Shown here: positions 22,925-30,408 of the stretch, piece by piece
Position numbering within the stretch: position 1 is the stretch's first letter
Layout: each line of letters starts with the position of its first letter
Source: a virus
Strand: one strand, 5' to 3'
IMG/VR virus record: IMGVR_UViG_3300042865_000822
Location: 1 to 33,013 of that record
DNA: 33,013 bases
Program-made: the position numbers and the translations under genes
Notes under the pieces: generated by a model
Seen by the model: only the letters and a program-made list of their open reading frames with translations
Told to the model about the DNA's origin: nothing
The model's database searches: none

Positions 22925-24154
22925 ATGGCATTACCAAAAAAAATAAAAAAAACATTACCACTTGTACCTAAAAAAGTAGGTAAAGAAAGAAGACAAGAAA
23001 TGTTAGACCAAGTGACTGACGGTGGTACATTTCTACCTAAAGGGGTTTTACATGCCGATTTAGATAGAGGAGTTTTAGATTTTGTAAAAGAAAAACTTAA
23101 ATTAGTTATTGATGGCAAAGAAGTGCCAACAGTAGATAAAATCATAACAAATCAAAGTTGGGCTCAATTTACTGAAACGTGGGAGTTTCAAGATTTAGAT
23201 AAAAACGTATCATTACCATTTATTATAACCGTAAGAGAACCAACTGTAAAATACGGTAAAATTTGGGGGGGTCAGGCAAACATTCCTGACAGATTAAAGT
23301 TTTATTATTATTCTGTACCAACTTGGGACGGGGATAGAAAAGGTGCTGATGTATATAAAATACCACAACCGGTTCCTGTTGATATAACATATTCGGTAAA
23401 GATTTTTTGTTCTAGAATGAGGGAGGTGAATGAATTTAATAAAATAATGATGCAGACCTTCACATCTAAACAGGGGTATACACAAATCAAAGGACATTTT
23501 ATGCCATTAAAAATGGAAGATCCTTCTGATGAATCGGCAAAAGATATAGAAAAAAGAAAATATTATATTCAAACCTATAAACTAACACTTATGGGGTTTT
23601 TATTAGATGAAGAAGAATTTACAATTGCCCCTGCAATATCTAGACAAGTTTCTATGTTTGAAGTAGATACAAGATCTAGAGGTAGAAAAGTAAAGATAGA
23701 ACCTCCAAGACCCGATAATTTTGATTTAGATTTTTTATTTGTTTCAGGAAATACAGAATTGGTTGAGGTAATGAGGTACGATGCCGATATCTTAGTTGAT
23801 AGTGCCACAAATATTATTAACTGTTTTTCTGCAGAATACTCATCAATAACAAATAACAATTTAATCTATACTAATTGTTCAGGTACAACCATTACCCTAC
23901 CAACAGTATCTGGAAATTCTGGTACTGTTTGCGTAAAATCATCAACACAACCATATTTTTCAAACACAAGTGGTGGTACAATTACTGCTACGGATTCTTG
24001 TGCTAACGGTTATTCTGTTTTTATTAATAATAATTTTTACGGGGATAACCTATCTATAATACAAGTTAATAATGGTGATGTTTTAAAAATTGTAGTATAT
24101 AAAGAAGATGTCACAAAAGAGTCAATCATTAAAACAGTTGTTAAGTTATTATAA
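22925..24154 (+). CDS. Tail terminator / sheath-stabilising protein (gp15-like) with extra C-terminal domain
   Basis: 409 aa; T4 gp15 is about 270. Residues about 60-250 fit the family: QSWAQFTETWEFQDLDKNVS, LPFIITVREPTVKYG, then PVPVDITYSVKIFCSRMREV-NEFNKIM and the strands KYYIQTYKLTLMGFLLDEEE before the conserved ISRQVSMFEVD. gp15 caps the tube and sheath where the tail meets the neck. The N-terminus is very basic (ALPKKIKKTLPLVPKKVGKE). The last ~115 residues (AEYSSITNNNLIYTNCSGTT onward) are a Thr/Asn/Cys beta domain like the fibre proteins, absent from T4 gp15, and may decorate the neck. It starts 2 nt after the gp14-like gene and overlaps the antisense 51-aa gene by 6 nt. Confidence 0.6.
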   Translation: MALPKKIKKTLPLVPKKVGKERRQEMLDQVTDGGTFLPKGVLHADLDRGVLDFVKEKLKLVIDGKEVPTVDKIITNQSWAQFTETWEFQDLDKNVSLPFIITVREPTVKYGKIWGGQANIPDRLKFYYYSVPTWDGDRKGADVYKIPQPVPVDITYSVKIFCSRMREVNEFNKIMMQTFTSKQGYTQIKGHFMPLKMEDPSDESAKDIEKRKYYIQTYKLTLMGFLLDEEEFTIAPAISRQVSMFEVDTRSRGRKVKIEPPRPDNFDLDFLFVSGNTELVEVMRYDADILVDSATNIINCFSAEYSSITNNNLIYTNCSGTTITLPTVSGNSGTVCVKSSTQPYFSNTSGGTITATDSCANGYSVFINNNFYGDNLSIIQVNNGDVLKIVVYKEDVTKESIIKTVVKLL

Positions 24155-24304
24155 ATCTTCACCGTAAATGTCTTTTTCTTTTTGACAATTTTTTAAAATT
24201 AAGTTTTCTAAAAACTTATATACTTTAAATCCTTTTTTTTCACAATACTCTTTTAGTAATTTATGTGATTCTTCCGATATTTTAATGTTTTTAATTTTTT
24301 TCAT
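24149..24304 (-). CDS. Small ribbon-helix-helix DNA-binding protein, 51 aa
   Basis: ATG 24302-24304 reads leftward 51 codons to TAA 24149-24151, overlapping the gp15-like gene's end. The order fits Arc/CopG-type ribbon-helix-helix proteins: a short strand (NIKIS), helix 1 (EESHKLLKEYCEKKG), and helix 2 (KVYKFLENLILKNC) with a basic start and acidic tail. Such dimers insert the N-terminal ribbon into the major groove and bind inverted repeats. Its upstream DNA carries a strong inverted repeat (24323-24351) and then the sheath promoter. It could repress itself or the sheath unit. It is the only leftward gene in the tail block. Confidence 0.7.
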   Translation of the reverse strand: MKKIKNIKISEESHKLLKEYCEKKGFKVYKFLENLILKNCQKEKDIYGEDL

Positions 24305-24322
24305 AATAAAGTAAATAATTAA

Positions 24323-24351
24323 GGCAGAAAAAAGGTAGAATTATTTCTGCC
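24323..24351. promoter_or_regulatory. Inverted repeat between RHH gene and sheath promoter
   Basis: GGCAGAAA/TTTCTGCC, a perfect 8-bp inverted repeat with a 13-bp spacer. It lies 18 bp before the RHH start codon and 49 bp before the sheath motif. Neither side has a T-run, so an operator is more likely than a terminator. It may instead end the gp15 transcript. Confidence 0.5.
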
Positions 24352-24400
24352 ACATCTTAAATAATTACATTTTATAAGTGTTTTTTGCTGTAAATGATTG

Positions 24401-24407
24401 TATTTAT
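24401..24407 (+). promoter_or_regulatory. TATTTAT motif before tail sheath
   Basis: TATTTATATAA, 33 nt before ATG 24441. The leader is nearly pure A/T with long A-runs. Confidence 0.6.
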
Positions 24408-24440
24408 ATAAAAAAATAAATTTAAAAATACAGAAAAATA

Positions 24441-27400
24441 ATGGCTTCAACTAACAAAGTATTTGTATCTCCAGGTGTTTATACATCTGAAAGAGATTTA
24501 ACTTTTGTGGCTCAAAGTGTCGGTGTAACAACTTTAGGTATTGTAGGTGAAACACTACAAGGACCGGCTTTTGAACCAATCTTTATTACTAGTTTTGACG
24601 AGTATCAAGTTTATTTCGGGGGAACAAGTCCTGAAAAATTCGTTAATACTCAAATACCTAAATATGAAACGTCTTACATTGCAAAATCATATTTGCAACA
24701 ATCTAACCAACTTTTTGTAACAAGGGTTCTTGGTTTATCGGGTTATGATGCGGGACCTTCTTGGTCAATTACAACAATAGCAAACCCTAACCCTTCGACA
24801 ATTGCTGCGACAGGTGCAAGTACCGTATACACTTTAACTTTTACAGGTACAACAGGATCAAGTGCAAACGTAACGGTTACTAACCCTTCATCGTTATTGT
24901 CGTCTATATTTTATAATAACTACACGACTTTTAACGGAGGTACTTCAACATTAAATCAAGACTTTTTATCTTTCTTATCTAATAAGATTAATAATTTTGC
25001 AAGTGGAGGTAGTGGTGCAACTGTAGGAAATGCGGTATTTTGGGGAACGGTAAGTGGAGGAACATTTAACCAAGTAACTGGTACAACATTATTTGGGGTT
25101 CCTGTTTCAGCAACAAGTGAAACTTTTGGTGTTAATAATGTTATTTTGGCAAACGCCAATTTAAGTTCAACATCAAATGATCCATGGTATTATGCATTAT
25201 TTAATTACACAAAAACTAATAGTATTGGAACTTATGATGGGTTTGGTTTTGGTGCCGCTATTAACGCTATTGGTACAGGATCAACGTCTTCACAATTCAC
25301 AGGTACTTGTGCATTATACGCAACATTTTATTCAGGAACACCATATTCTGATTATGACGATTTAGTAGTCGCTACTTTAAGATCAAGAGGAATATCAACA
25401 TACTCATCAGATGACGGACCTGTATATGAAGTTAGTGGTACAAGTGACGCAGTTATGGTGTGTTCAGGAAATTATTCAGGTATAACTAAAGACCCTTATG
25501 GTACCTTTGTTATTTCAGGTATCACAAAAGATAGTGACACATTTAGTTTTGAAACTTCACTTCTTTCAACTGATAGTAGATATATTTCTAAAATATTTGG
25601 AAGATCTAATTTTGCAAAAGATAGAAATGCGGTTCCTTTATTTGTTGAGGAATCGTATAGTAGTTTATTAACCACAGGTTATAGAGCAGGAAAAGTAAGA
25701 GGATTGTATTGTGACTTTATTGCTATTGACGATGCAAGAAGTGGAGATAACGACACTTTAGGGTTTTATTTAGAACAATACCAAACACCTGAAACACCAT
25801 TTGTTGTTTCTGAACTAAGAGGTAATAAAGTATATAAATTATTTAAGTTTAGACTTATTTCAGATGGGGATGTTGCTAACAGACTTGTTAAAATATCTAT
25901 TGGAAATATTTCATTCAATAATGGAACTTTTGATATTTTTGTTAGAGATTTTTATGATAATGATCAAAACGTTAGAGTGATCGAAAGTTTCACAAATTGT
26001 TCAATGGATCCTAATCTTAATAATTTTGTGGCAAACAAAGTTGGTACTGCAAATGGTGAATATCAATTAAATTCTAAATATATAATGGTTGAGTTGAGTG
26101 AGGAATACCCTACAGATGCATTACCATGTGGTTTTGAAGGTTATGTGTCAAGACAATATCAAACGGCAACACCACCATTTGTTGTCTATAAAACTAAATA
26201 CTTACAACCTGGCGAAGTTATTTATAACCCACCTTTTGGTTCATCTTCAGGAGGAGATAATCCAGTTATTTCAAACGGTGAGAACCCAAGAAGGGCGTAT
26301 TTAGGTATTTCTAATATTACAGGAATTGATTACGATTTTTATAATTATAAAGGAAAACAATTACCTACAAACATTGCGGTAGATACTACAGGTTCAGAAT
26401 GGGGTTATAAAACTAAAGGTTTCCATATGGATAGTGGGGCAACTATTGTAACAATGTTTGACGTTCTTACATCTGCAACAACATCAGCATTTGAAGTAGG
26501 TGTTTCTTCATTTAATTCTGAACCTACAGATACAGATAACGCGTATTACAGATTAAATACTCGTAAATTTACATTGTTAGCCGCAGGTGGTTTTGATGGT
26601 TGGGACATATATAGAGAAAGTAGAACAAATACCGACAGATTCCAATTAGGTCAATCGGGATATAAAAAAGGAGCAGCAGCATCGGCTTCATTCCCAACGG
26701 CAACAGGATGGGGGGCCTTCAAACAAATTACAGGACCTAATCAAGAAGTTTGGGCAAATACTGATTATTATTCATATTTGTGGGGTCAAACAGTTTTTGC
26801 TAATCCAGAAGCAACTAACATTAATGTATTTGTTACTCCTGGTATTGATTATGTTAATAACTCAAATCTTGTAGAAAGTGCTATAGATATTGTTGAGACC
26901 GACAGAGCAGATTCAATTTACATTTGTACTACTCCTGATTTTAATCTTTTCTTACCAACATATAGTGATTTAACGGAAGGATTGATTTATGCACAAGAAG
27001 CGGTAGACAATTTAGAAAATACTGGAATTGATTCTAACTACACTGCAACTTATTATCCATGGATTTTAACAAGAGATTCTGTAAATAATACACAAATATA
27101 TCTTCCACCAACAGGTGAGGTTACTAAAAATTTGGCTTTGACAGACAACATCGCGTTCCCTTGGTTTGCATCTGCGGGTTACACAAGAGGTTTAGTAAAC
27201 TCTATTAAAGCAAGAAAGAAACTAACACAAGAAGATAGAGATACTCTTTACAAAGGAAGAATCAATCCAATCGCAACATTCTCTGACGTGGGTACAGTTA
27301 TTTGGGGTAACAAAACTCTACAAATTAGAGAATCAGCATTAGATAGAATCAATGTTAGACGATTGTTACTACAAGCAAGAAAACTAATTTCAGCGGTGGC

Positions 27401-27653
27401 CGTTAGATTATTGTTTGAACAAAACGACGATAAAGTTAGACAAGACTTTTTAGATGCGGTTAACCCAATCTTGGATTCAATCAGAAGAGATAGAGGTTTA
27501 ATTGACTTTAGAGTTACTGTTTCTAATACTCCTGAAGATTTGGATTCAAATACTTTAACGGGTAAAATCTTCTTGAAACCAACAAGAGCGTTAGAATACA
27601 TAGACATAGAGTTTGTTATCACACCAACAGGAGCATCGTTCGATGATGTATAA
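24441..27653 (+). CDS. Contractile tail sheath protein (gp18-like), enlarged
   Basis: 1070 aa against about 660 for T4 gp18. The N-terminus is classic (VFVSPGVYTSERDLTFVAQS, then VGVTTLGIVGETLQGPAFEP and IAKSYLQQSNQLFVTRVLGL). The conserved C-terminal domain is also clear: AFPWFASAGYTRGLVNSIKA, KGRINPIATFSDVGTVIWGN, INVRRLLLQARKLISAVAVR and LEYIDIEFVITP. Copies stack around the tube and contract to drive injection. Residues about 115-335 are a Gly/Ser/Thr-rich insertion, and further extra segments follow to about 640, probably outward-facing protrusion domains. A long A-rich leader follows its promoter motif, and a hairpin lies after its stop, so it may be a one-gene transcript with readthrough. 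Confidence 0.95.
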   Translation: MASTNKVFVSPGVYTSERDLTFVAQSVGVTTLGIVGETLQGPAFEPIFITSFDEYQVYFGGTSPEKFVNTQIPKYETSYIAKSYLQQSNQLFVTRVLGLSGYDAGPSWSITTIANPNPSTIAATGASTVYTLTFTGTTGSSANVTVTNPSSLLSSIFYNNYTTFNGGTSTLNQDFLSFLSNKINNFASGGSGATVGNAVFWGTVSGGTFNQVTGTTLFGVPVSATSETFGVNNVILANANLSSTSNDPWYYALFNYTKTNSIGTYDGFGFGAAINAIGTGSTSSQFTGTCALYATFYSGTPYSDYDDLVVATLRSRGISTYSSDDGPVYEVSGTSDAVMVCSGNYSGITKDPYGTFVISGITKDSDTFSFETSLLSTDSRYISKIFGRSNFAKDRNAVPLFVEESYSSLLTTGYRAGKVRGLYCDFIAIDDARSGDNDTLGFYLEQYQTPETPFVVSELRGNKVYKLFKFRLISDGDVANRLVKISIGNISFNNGTFDIFVRDFYDNDQNVRVIESFTNCSMDPNLNNFVANKVGTANGEYQLNSKYIMVELSEEYPTDALPCGFEGYVSRQYQTATPPFVVYKTKYLQPGEVIYNPPFGSSSGGDNPVISNGENPRRAYLGISNITGIDYDFYNYKGKQLPTNIAVDTTGSEWGYKTKGFHMDSGATIVTMFDVLTSATTSAFEVGVSSFNSEPTDTDNAYYRLNTRKFTLLAAGGFDGWDIYRESRTNTDRFQLGQSGYKKGAAASASFPTATGWGAFKQITGPNQEVWANTDYYSYLWGQTVFANPEATNINVFVTPGIDYVNNSNLVESAIDIVETDRADSIYICTTPDFNLFLPTYSDLTEGLIYAQEAVDNLENTGIDSNYTATYYPWILTRDSVNNTQIYLPPTGEVTKNLALTDNIAFPWFASAGYTRGLVNSIKARKKLTQEDRDTLYKGRINPIATFSDVGTVIWGNKTLQIRESALDRINVRRLLLQARKLISAVAVRLLFEQNDDKVRQDFLDAVNPILDSIRRDRGLIDFRVTVSNTPEDLDSNTLTGKIFLKPTRALEYIDIEFVITPTGASFDDV

Positions 27654-27668
27654 AAGAAAATAAATTTT

Positions 27669-27692
27669 ATGGGGGGTAGAAATATTCCCCAT
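27669..27692 (+). terminator. Hairpin after tail sheath gene
   Basis: ATGGGG/CCCCAT, 6 bp with a 12-nt loop, 15 nt past the sheath stop, followed by TTTATATATTTATA. The T-run is imperfect, so termination may be partial. A longer reading frame begins at this ATG, but it lies inside the stem. Confidence 0.5.
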
Positions 27693-27697
27693 TTATA

Positions 27698-27704
27698 TAT
27701 TTAT
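27698..27704 (+). promoter_or_regulatory. TATTTAT motif before 45-aa gene and HAD gene
   Basis: 12 nt before ATG 27717 and just after the sheath hairpin. Supports 27717 rather than 27669 as the start. Confidence 0.6.
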
Positions 27705-27716
27705 AAAAAAAAGTAT

Positions 27717-27854
27717 ATGAAAATAGAAAAGAAAATTATCAAAGAAACTGTTAATGATTTTTCAAGATCTGAAAAAACTTTTTCATCAAAAAAACAAAAT
27801 ATTATTATAACTGAAGAACAACTTCAGAAACTTCTTTTGATTGTAAAAAAATAA
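27717..27854 (+). CDS. Small helical phage protein, 45 aa
   Basis: 45 aa from ATG 27717, chosen because the upstream in-frame ATG at 27669 lies in the sheath terminator hairpin and upstream of the promoter motif. The protein is basic and helical (MKIEKKIIKETVNDFSRSEK) and ends with IIITEEQLQKLLLIVKK, an 'I-x-TEEQL' tail that recurs in small T4-type phage proteins. Its stop overlaps the HAD gene start (TAATG), so the two are coupled. Function unknown; a small partner or targeting subunit of the HAD enzyme is possible. Confidence 0.6.
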   Translation: MKIEKKIIKETVNDFSRSEKTFSSKKQNIIITEEQLQKLLLIVKK

Positions 27855-28807
27855 TGAATATTAGAAAACACATATATAGAGAGATTAATAAACGAAGATT
27901 AAATGAAGGTATTACTGAAGAAGGGAGACCTGATTTAAATTATTATGCGTTTGATTGGGATGATAATATTGCATTTATGCCAACTAAAATTATTGTTTTA
28001 ACAGAAAATGAGGATGAGATTGGAATGTCAACCGAAGATTTTGCTGAACACAGACACCAAATAGGTGTTGAACCTTTTAATTATAAAGGAACCACTGTTG
28101 TTGGTTATGCAAATAATCCTTTTAGAAATTTTAGAACAGAAGGGGATAAAAGATTTATAATCGACTCGATGATTGCAAGTCCAGGACCATCATGGAATGA
28201 CTTTGTGGAATGTATTAATGGAGGGTCAATTTTTGCAATTATAACAGCAAGAGGACATAATCCTGAAACATTAAAAGAGGCAGTTTTAAATTATATTATA
28301 TCAAACCATTTGGGTATAAATTCTAAAGTTTTAGTGGAGAACCTAAAAAAATATAGGGGGTTACAAACTCAAGGAATGTTCGAAACTGTAAGAGACTTAA
28401 AGTATGATGATAAAGAACTTATTATGGATTACTTAGATATGTGTAAATTTCATCCGGTTTCTTTTGGTGCCGGTAGCGCAGCATCACCTGAAGAAGAAAA
28501 AAATAAAGCACTTCAAAAATTTATAATTTATTGTAAACAACAAGCAAGAGATTTGGTTCAAGACATTTTAAATAGTAACCCAAATTTAAGATTAGAAGAT
28601 ATATCACCCAAATTTAAAAACGATGTGAATATGAATGAACCAATACAAGATATAGAAGATATTGTTTCTAAAAATATTTCAATTGGATTTTCAGATGACG
28701 ATCCAAGAAATATTCAAGCATCTTCTGAATTTTTGAAAAAAGAATATGAAAAAAGTCCAGTTAATTTATATTTAACAAAAGGAGGTACTAAAACTAAATA
28801 TGATTAA
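27854..28807 (+). CDS. HAD-superfamily phosphatase-like protein
   Basis: 317 aa. Motif I is YAFDWDDNIAF with the nucleophile D34 and acid/base D36. Motif II is FAIITARGHN with T131. Motif IV is IGFSDDDPRNI with D281-D283 and N286 as magnesium ligands. These fit a HAD phosphohydrolase, of the kind that includes polynucleotide 3'-phosphatases and 5'-nucleotidases. The segment between motif I and II (~90 residues) acts as a cap. The substrate is unknown. The N-terminus (MNIRKHIYREINKRRLNEG) is a basic helix like those of two other proteins here. It lies between sheath and tube genes, so it may be late and perhaps virion-borne; that is inference. Confidence 0.8.
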   Translation: MNIRKHIYREINKRRLNEGITEEGRPDLNYYAFDWDDNIAFMPTKIIVLTENEDEIGMSTEDFAEHRHQIGVEPFNYKGTTVVGYANNPFRNFRTEGDKRFIIDSMIASPGPSWNDFVECINGGSIFAIITARGHNPETLKEAVLNYIISNHLGINSKVLVENLKKYRGLQTQGMFETVRDLKYDDKELIMDYLDMCKFHPVSFGAGSAASPEEEKNKALQKFIIYCKQQARDLVQDILNSNPNLRLEDISPKFKNDVNMNEPIQDIEDIVSKNISIGFSDDDPRNIQASSEFLKKEYEKSPVNLYLTKGGTKTKYD

Positions 28808-28869
28808 TTTCTATATATAGAATATTTGAAAAATAATTTAAAGTAAATAGAAAAAAAATTATAACAATA

Positions 28870-28876
28870 TATTTAT
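28870..28876 (+). promoter_or_regulatory. TATTTAT motif before tail tube
   Basis: TATTTATAATAAAAA, 32 nt before ATG 28909, with an A-rich leader of the same length as the sheath leader. Confidence 0.6.
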
Positions 28877-28908
28877 AATAAAAATAAAAACAAAAAAAAC
28901 AAAATAAC

Positions 28909-29397
28909 ATGGCTGATTTATTAATGAGAATGCCTTTTCAGTATGAACCTAAAAGAGCAAATAGGTTTATACTAACATTTCCATCGTCTTTGGGTATAAA
29001 CTCTTGGTATGTTGAAACAACAAATAGACCAACAATAACAATTGGAAAAAAAGAGATAAAATTTTTAAATACACAAACTTACGTTTCAAGTAACTTTTCA
29101 TGGGGTGAGATTGGTGTTAAATTAAGAGACCCAATCGGACCTTCGGCAGCACAAGCGGCAATGGAATGGGTTAGATTACATGCAGAATCAGTAACGGGTC
29201 GTATGGGATATGCTGCCGGTTATAAAAAAGATCTTGACCTAGAATTGTTAGACCCAACAGGTGTGGCGGTTGAAAAGTGGATTCTACAAGGTTGTTTAAT
29301 TACTTCAGTTAACTTTGGTTCACTAAACTACGGTGGAGATGAAATCATGGGTGTTGATATGAAATTACAACCTGATAGATGTATTTTAGTATATTAA
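28909..29397 (+). CDS. Tail tube protein (gp19-like)
   Basis: 162 aa, the same length class as T4 gp19 (163). It opens MADLLMRMPFQYEPKRANRF-ILTFP, with later family segments NSWYVETTNRPTITIGKKEI, GVKLRDPIGPSAAQAAMEWV and VEKWILQGCLITSVNFGSLN, then GVDMKLQPDRC. Hexamers stack into the inner tube through which DNA passes, surrounded by the sheath encoded upstream. Only the HAD and 45-aa genes separate the two. A promoter with long leader precedes it and a good terminator follows, so this abundant protein has its own transcript. Confidence 0.93.
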   Translation: MADLLMRMPFQYEPKRANRFILTFPSSLGINSWYVETTNRPTITIGKKEIKFLNTQTYVSSNFSWGEIGVKLRDPIGPSAAQAAMEWVRLHAESVTGRMGYAAGYKKDLDLELLDPTGVAVEKWILQGCLITSVNFGSLNYGGDEIMGVDMKLQPDRCILVY

Positions 29398-29421
29398 TTA
29401 ACTTTTAAATATTTTATAATG

Positions 29422-29448
29422 AACCTCACTAACAAAGTGGGGTTTTTT
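29422..29448 (+). terminator. Rho-independent terminator after tail tube gene
   Basis: AACCTCAC/GTGGGGTT, 8 bp with one G-U pair and a 7-nt loop, followed by TTTTTT. Located 25 nt past the tube stop. Confidence 0.88.
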
Positions 29449-29490
29449 ATTTACAAAGAAAATGATTGTTTTATTTTTTAATAAAAAACT

Positions 29491-30246
29491 ATGGACGACG
29501 CTTTAAAATATGGTCAAGAAAATTTTAACTTACCACACGACGTAATTAAACTACCCTCAAGAGGTGTTTTTTACAAACCAAAAAAAGAATCTTTAAAAAT
29601 AGGTTATTTAACCGCACAAGACGAAAACTTATTAATGTCACAAAACATGTCAGGTACTGATTTAATTAAAACATTATTAAGAAATAAAATATATGAACAT
29701 GGATTTGATGTTGAACAATTATTACCTGGAGATGTTCAAGCAATTCTTTTATTTTTAAGAAACACAGCATTTGGTCCCGATTATAATTTCAACTTAAAAG
29801 ATCCAAGAACGGGAATTGAATTTGACGCAACTATAATACTTGATAGTGTTGATATGCAGGAATTAAAACACATCCCAGATGAAGATGGTCTTTTTACTTA
29901 TACATTACCTAAGACACAAAAAAAAGTTAGATTTAAAGTTTTAAATATGAGAGAAGAAAATGAAATTGATATTTTAACTTCTAAATACCCAAAAGGGATG
30001 GTTGCTCCTGTTGTTACAAAAAAATTAGAAACACAAATAGTTGAAATAGATGGTAATAAAGAAAAAGGGTTTATAGGATCAACAATTATTAATTTACCTA
30101 TTTCAGATTCTAAAAGTCTAAGAAAATATATGGACGAATGTCAACCTAAATTAAATCTTAAAAGAGAAGTACAAGCCCCATCAGGAGAAAACGTTACAGT
30201 AAATGTTGCGTTTGGGGTGGAATTTTTTCGGCCTTTCTTTGAATAA
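29491..30246 (+). CDS. Baseplate-hub/tail-assembly protein (gp26-like, PF12322-type)
   Basis: 251 aa. The opening (LPHDVIKLPSRGVFY, with LPSRGVFY at 21-28) and TAQDENLLMSQNMSGTDLIK followed by LLRNK match T4 gp26-type proteins (about 208 aa in T4). They help build the baseplate hub and correspond in position to tail assembly chaperones in other phages. VEQLLPGDVQAILLFLRNTA and FDATIILDSVDMQEL are also typical. The gene lies between tube and tape measure, the usual chaperone place. It ends TTT TTT CGG CCT TTC TTT GAA TAA, and the +1 frame continues into a 40-aa ORF. No clear TATTTAT motif precedes it, so it may rely on readthrough of the tube terminator. Confidence 0.75.
   Translation: MDDALKYGQENFNLPHDVIKLPSRGVFYKPKKESLKIGYLTAQDENLLMSQNMSGTDLIKTLLRNKIYEHGFDVEQLLPGDVQAILLFLRNTAFGPDYNFNLKDPRTGIEFDATIILDSVDMQELKHIPDEDGLFTYTLPKTQKKVRFKVLNMREENEIDILTSKYPKGMVAPVVTKKLETQIVEIDGNKEKGFIGSTIINLPISDSKSLRKYMDECQPKLNLKREVQAPSGENVTVNVAFGVEFFRPFFE
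30223..30232 (+). other. Candidate +1 frameshift site (TTT TTT CGG C)
   Basis: The gp26-like frame reads TTT TTT CGG. The tRNA-Phe on the second TTT can re-pair with TTC one base on, and the zero-frame A-site codon CGG is rare here. The next +1 codon is GGC, leading into the small ORF with no stop. The product would be about 296 aa. Confidence 0.45.
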
Positions 30247-30259
30247 CAAGAAAAATTTA

Positions 30260-30382
30260 ATGGACGAATTTTATTATTTAACCAAATATGGTAATTTTTC
30301 ATATTCGGATCTTTTAATAATGCCAAGTTTTGAACGTAGATACTTTATGGATAAACTTTATTCTGAGCACGAAAAAAAATAA
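30260..30382 (+). CDS. Small tail-assembly protein or frameshift extension, 40 aa
   Basis: From ATG 30260 the frame gives 40 aa: MDEFYYLTKYGNFSYSDLLI followed by MPSFERRYFMDKLYSEHEKK. The pattern 'aromatic-DL-MP-ERR' resembles the short C-terminal partners of tail chaperones in phages, whose product is often made by frameshifting. The +1 frame relative to the gp26-like gene is open from at least 30230, so it may be translated as its extension. It could equally start at its own ATG, 13 nt past the stop. It sits directly before the tape measure gene, as frameshift partners do. Confidence 0.6.
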   Translation: MDEFYYLTKYGNFSYSDLLIMPSFERRYFMDKLYSEHEKK

Positions 30383-30388
30383 ATAAAG

Positions 30389-30395
30389 TATTTAT
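30389..30395 (+). promoter_or_regulatory. TATTTAT motif before tape measure gene
   Basis: TATTTATAAAATAAAAA, 13 nt before the first ATG (30409) and 28 nt before the ATG at 30424. Confidence 0.6.
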
Positions 30396-30408
30396 AAAAT
30401 AAAAATAT

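Noticed and set aside
27669-27716. Start of the 45-aa gene at ATG 27669
   Set aside because: That ATG is inside the sheath hairpin and upstream of the TATTTAT motif.
28809-28822. TTCTATATATAGAA palindrome as terminator of the HAD gene
   Set aside because: Pure A/T-type stem in A/T-rich DNA with no T-run; expected by chance.
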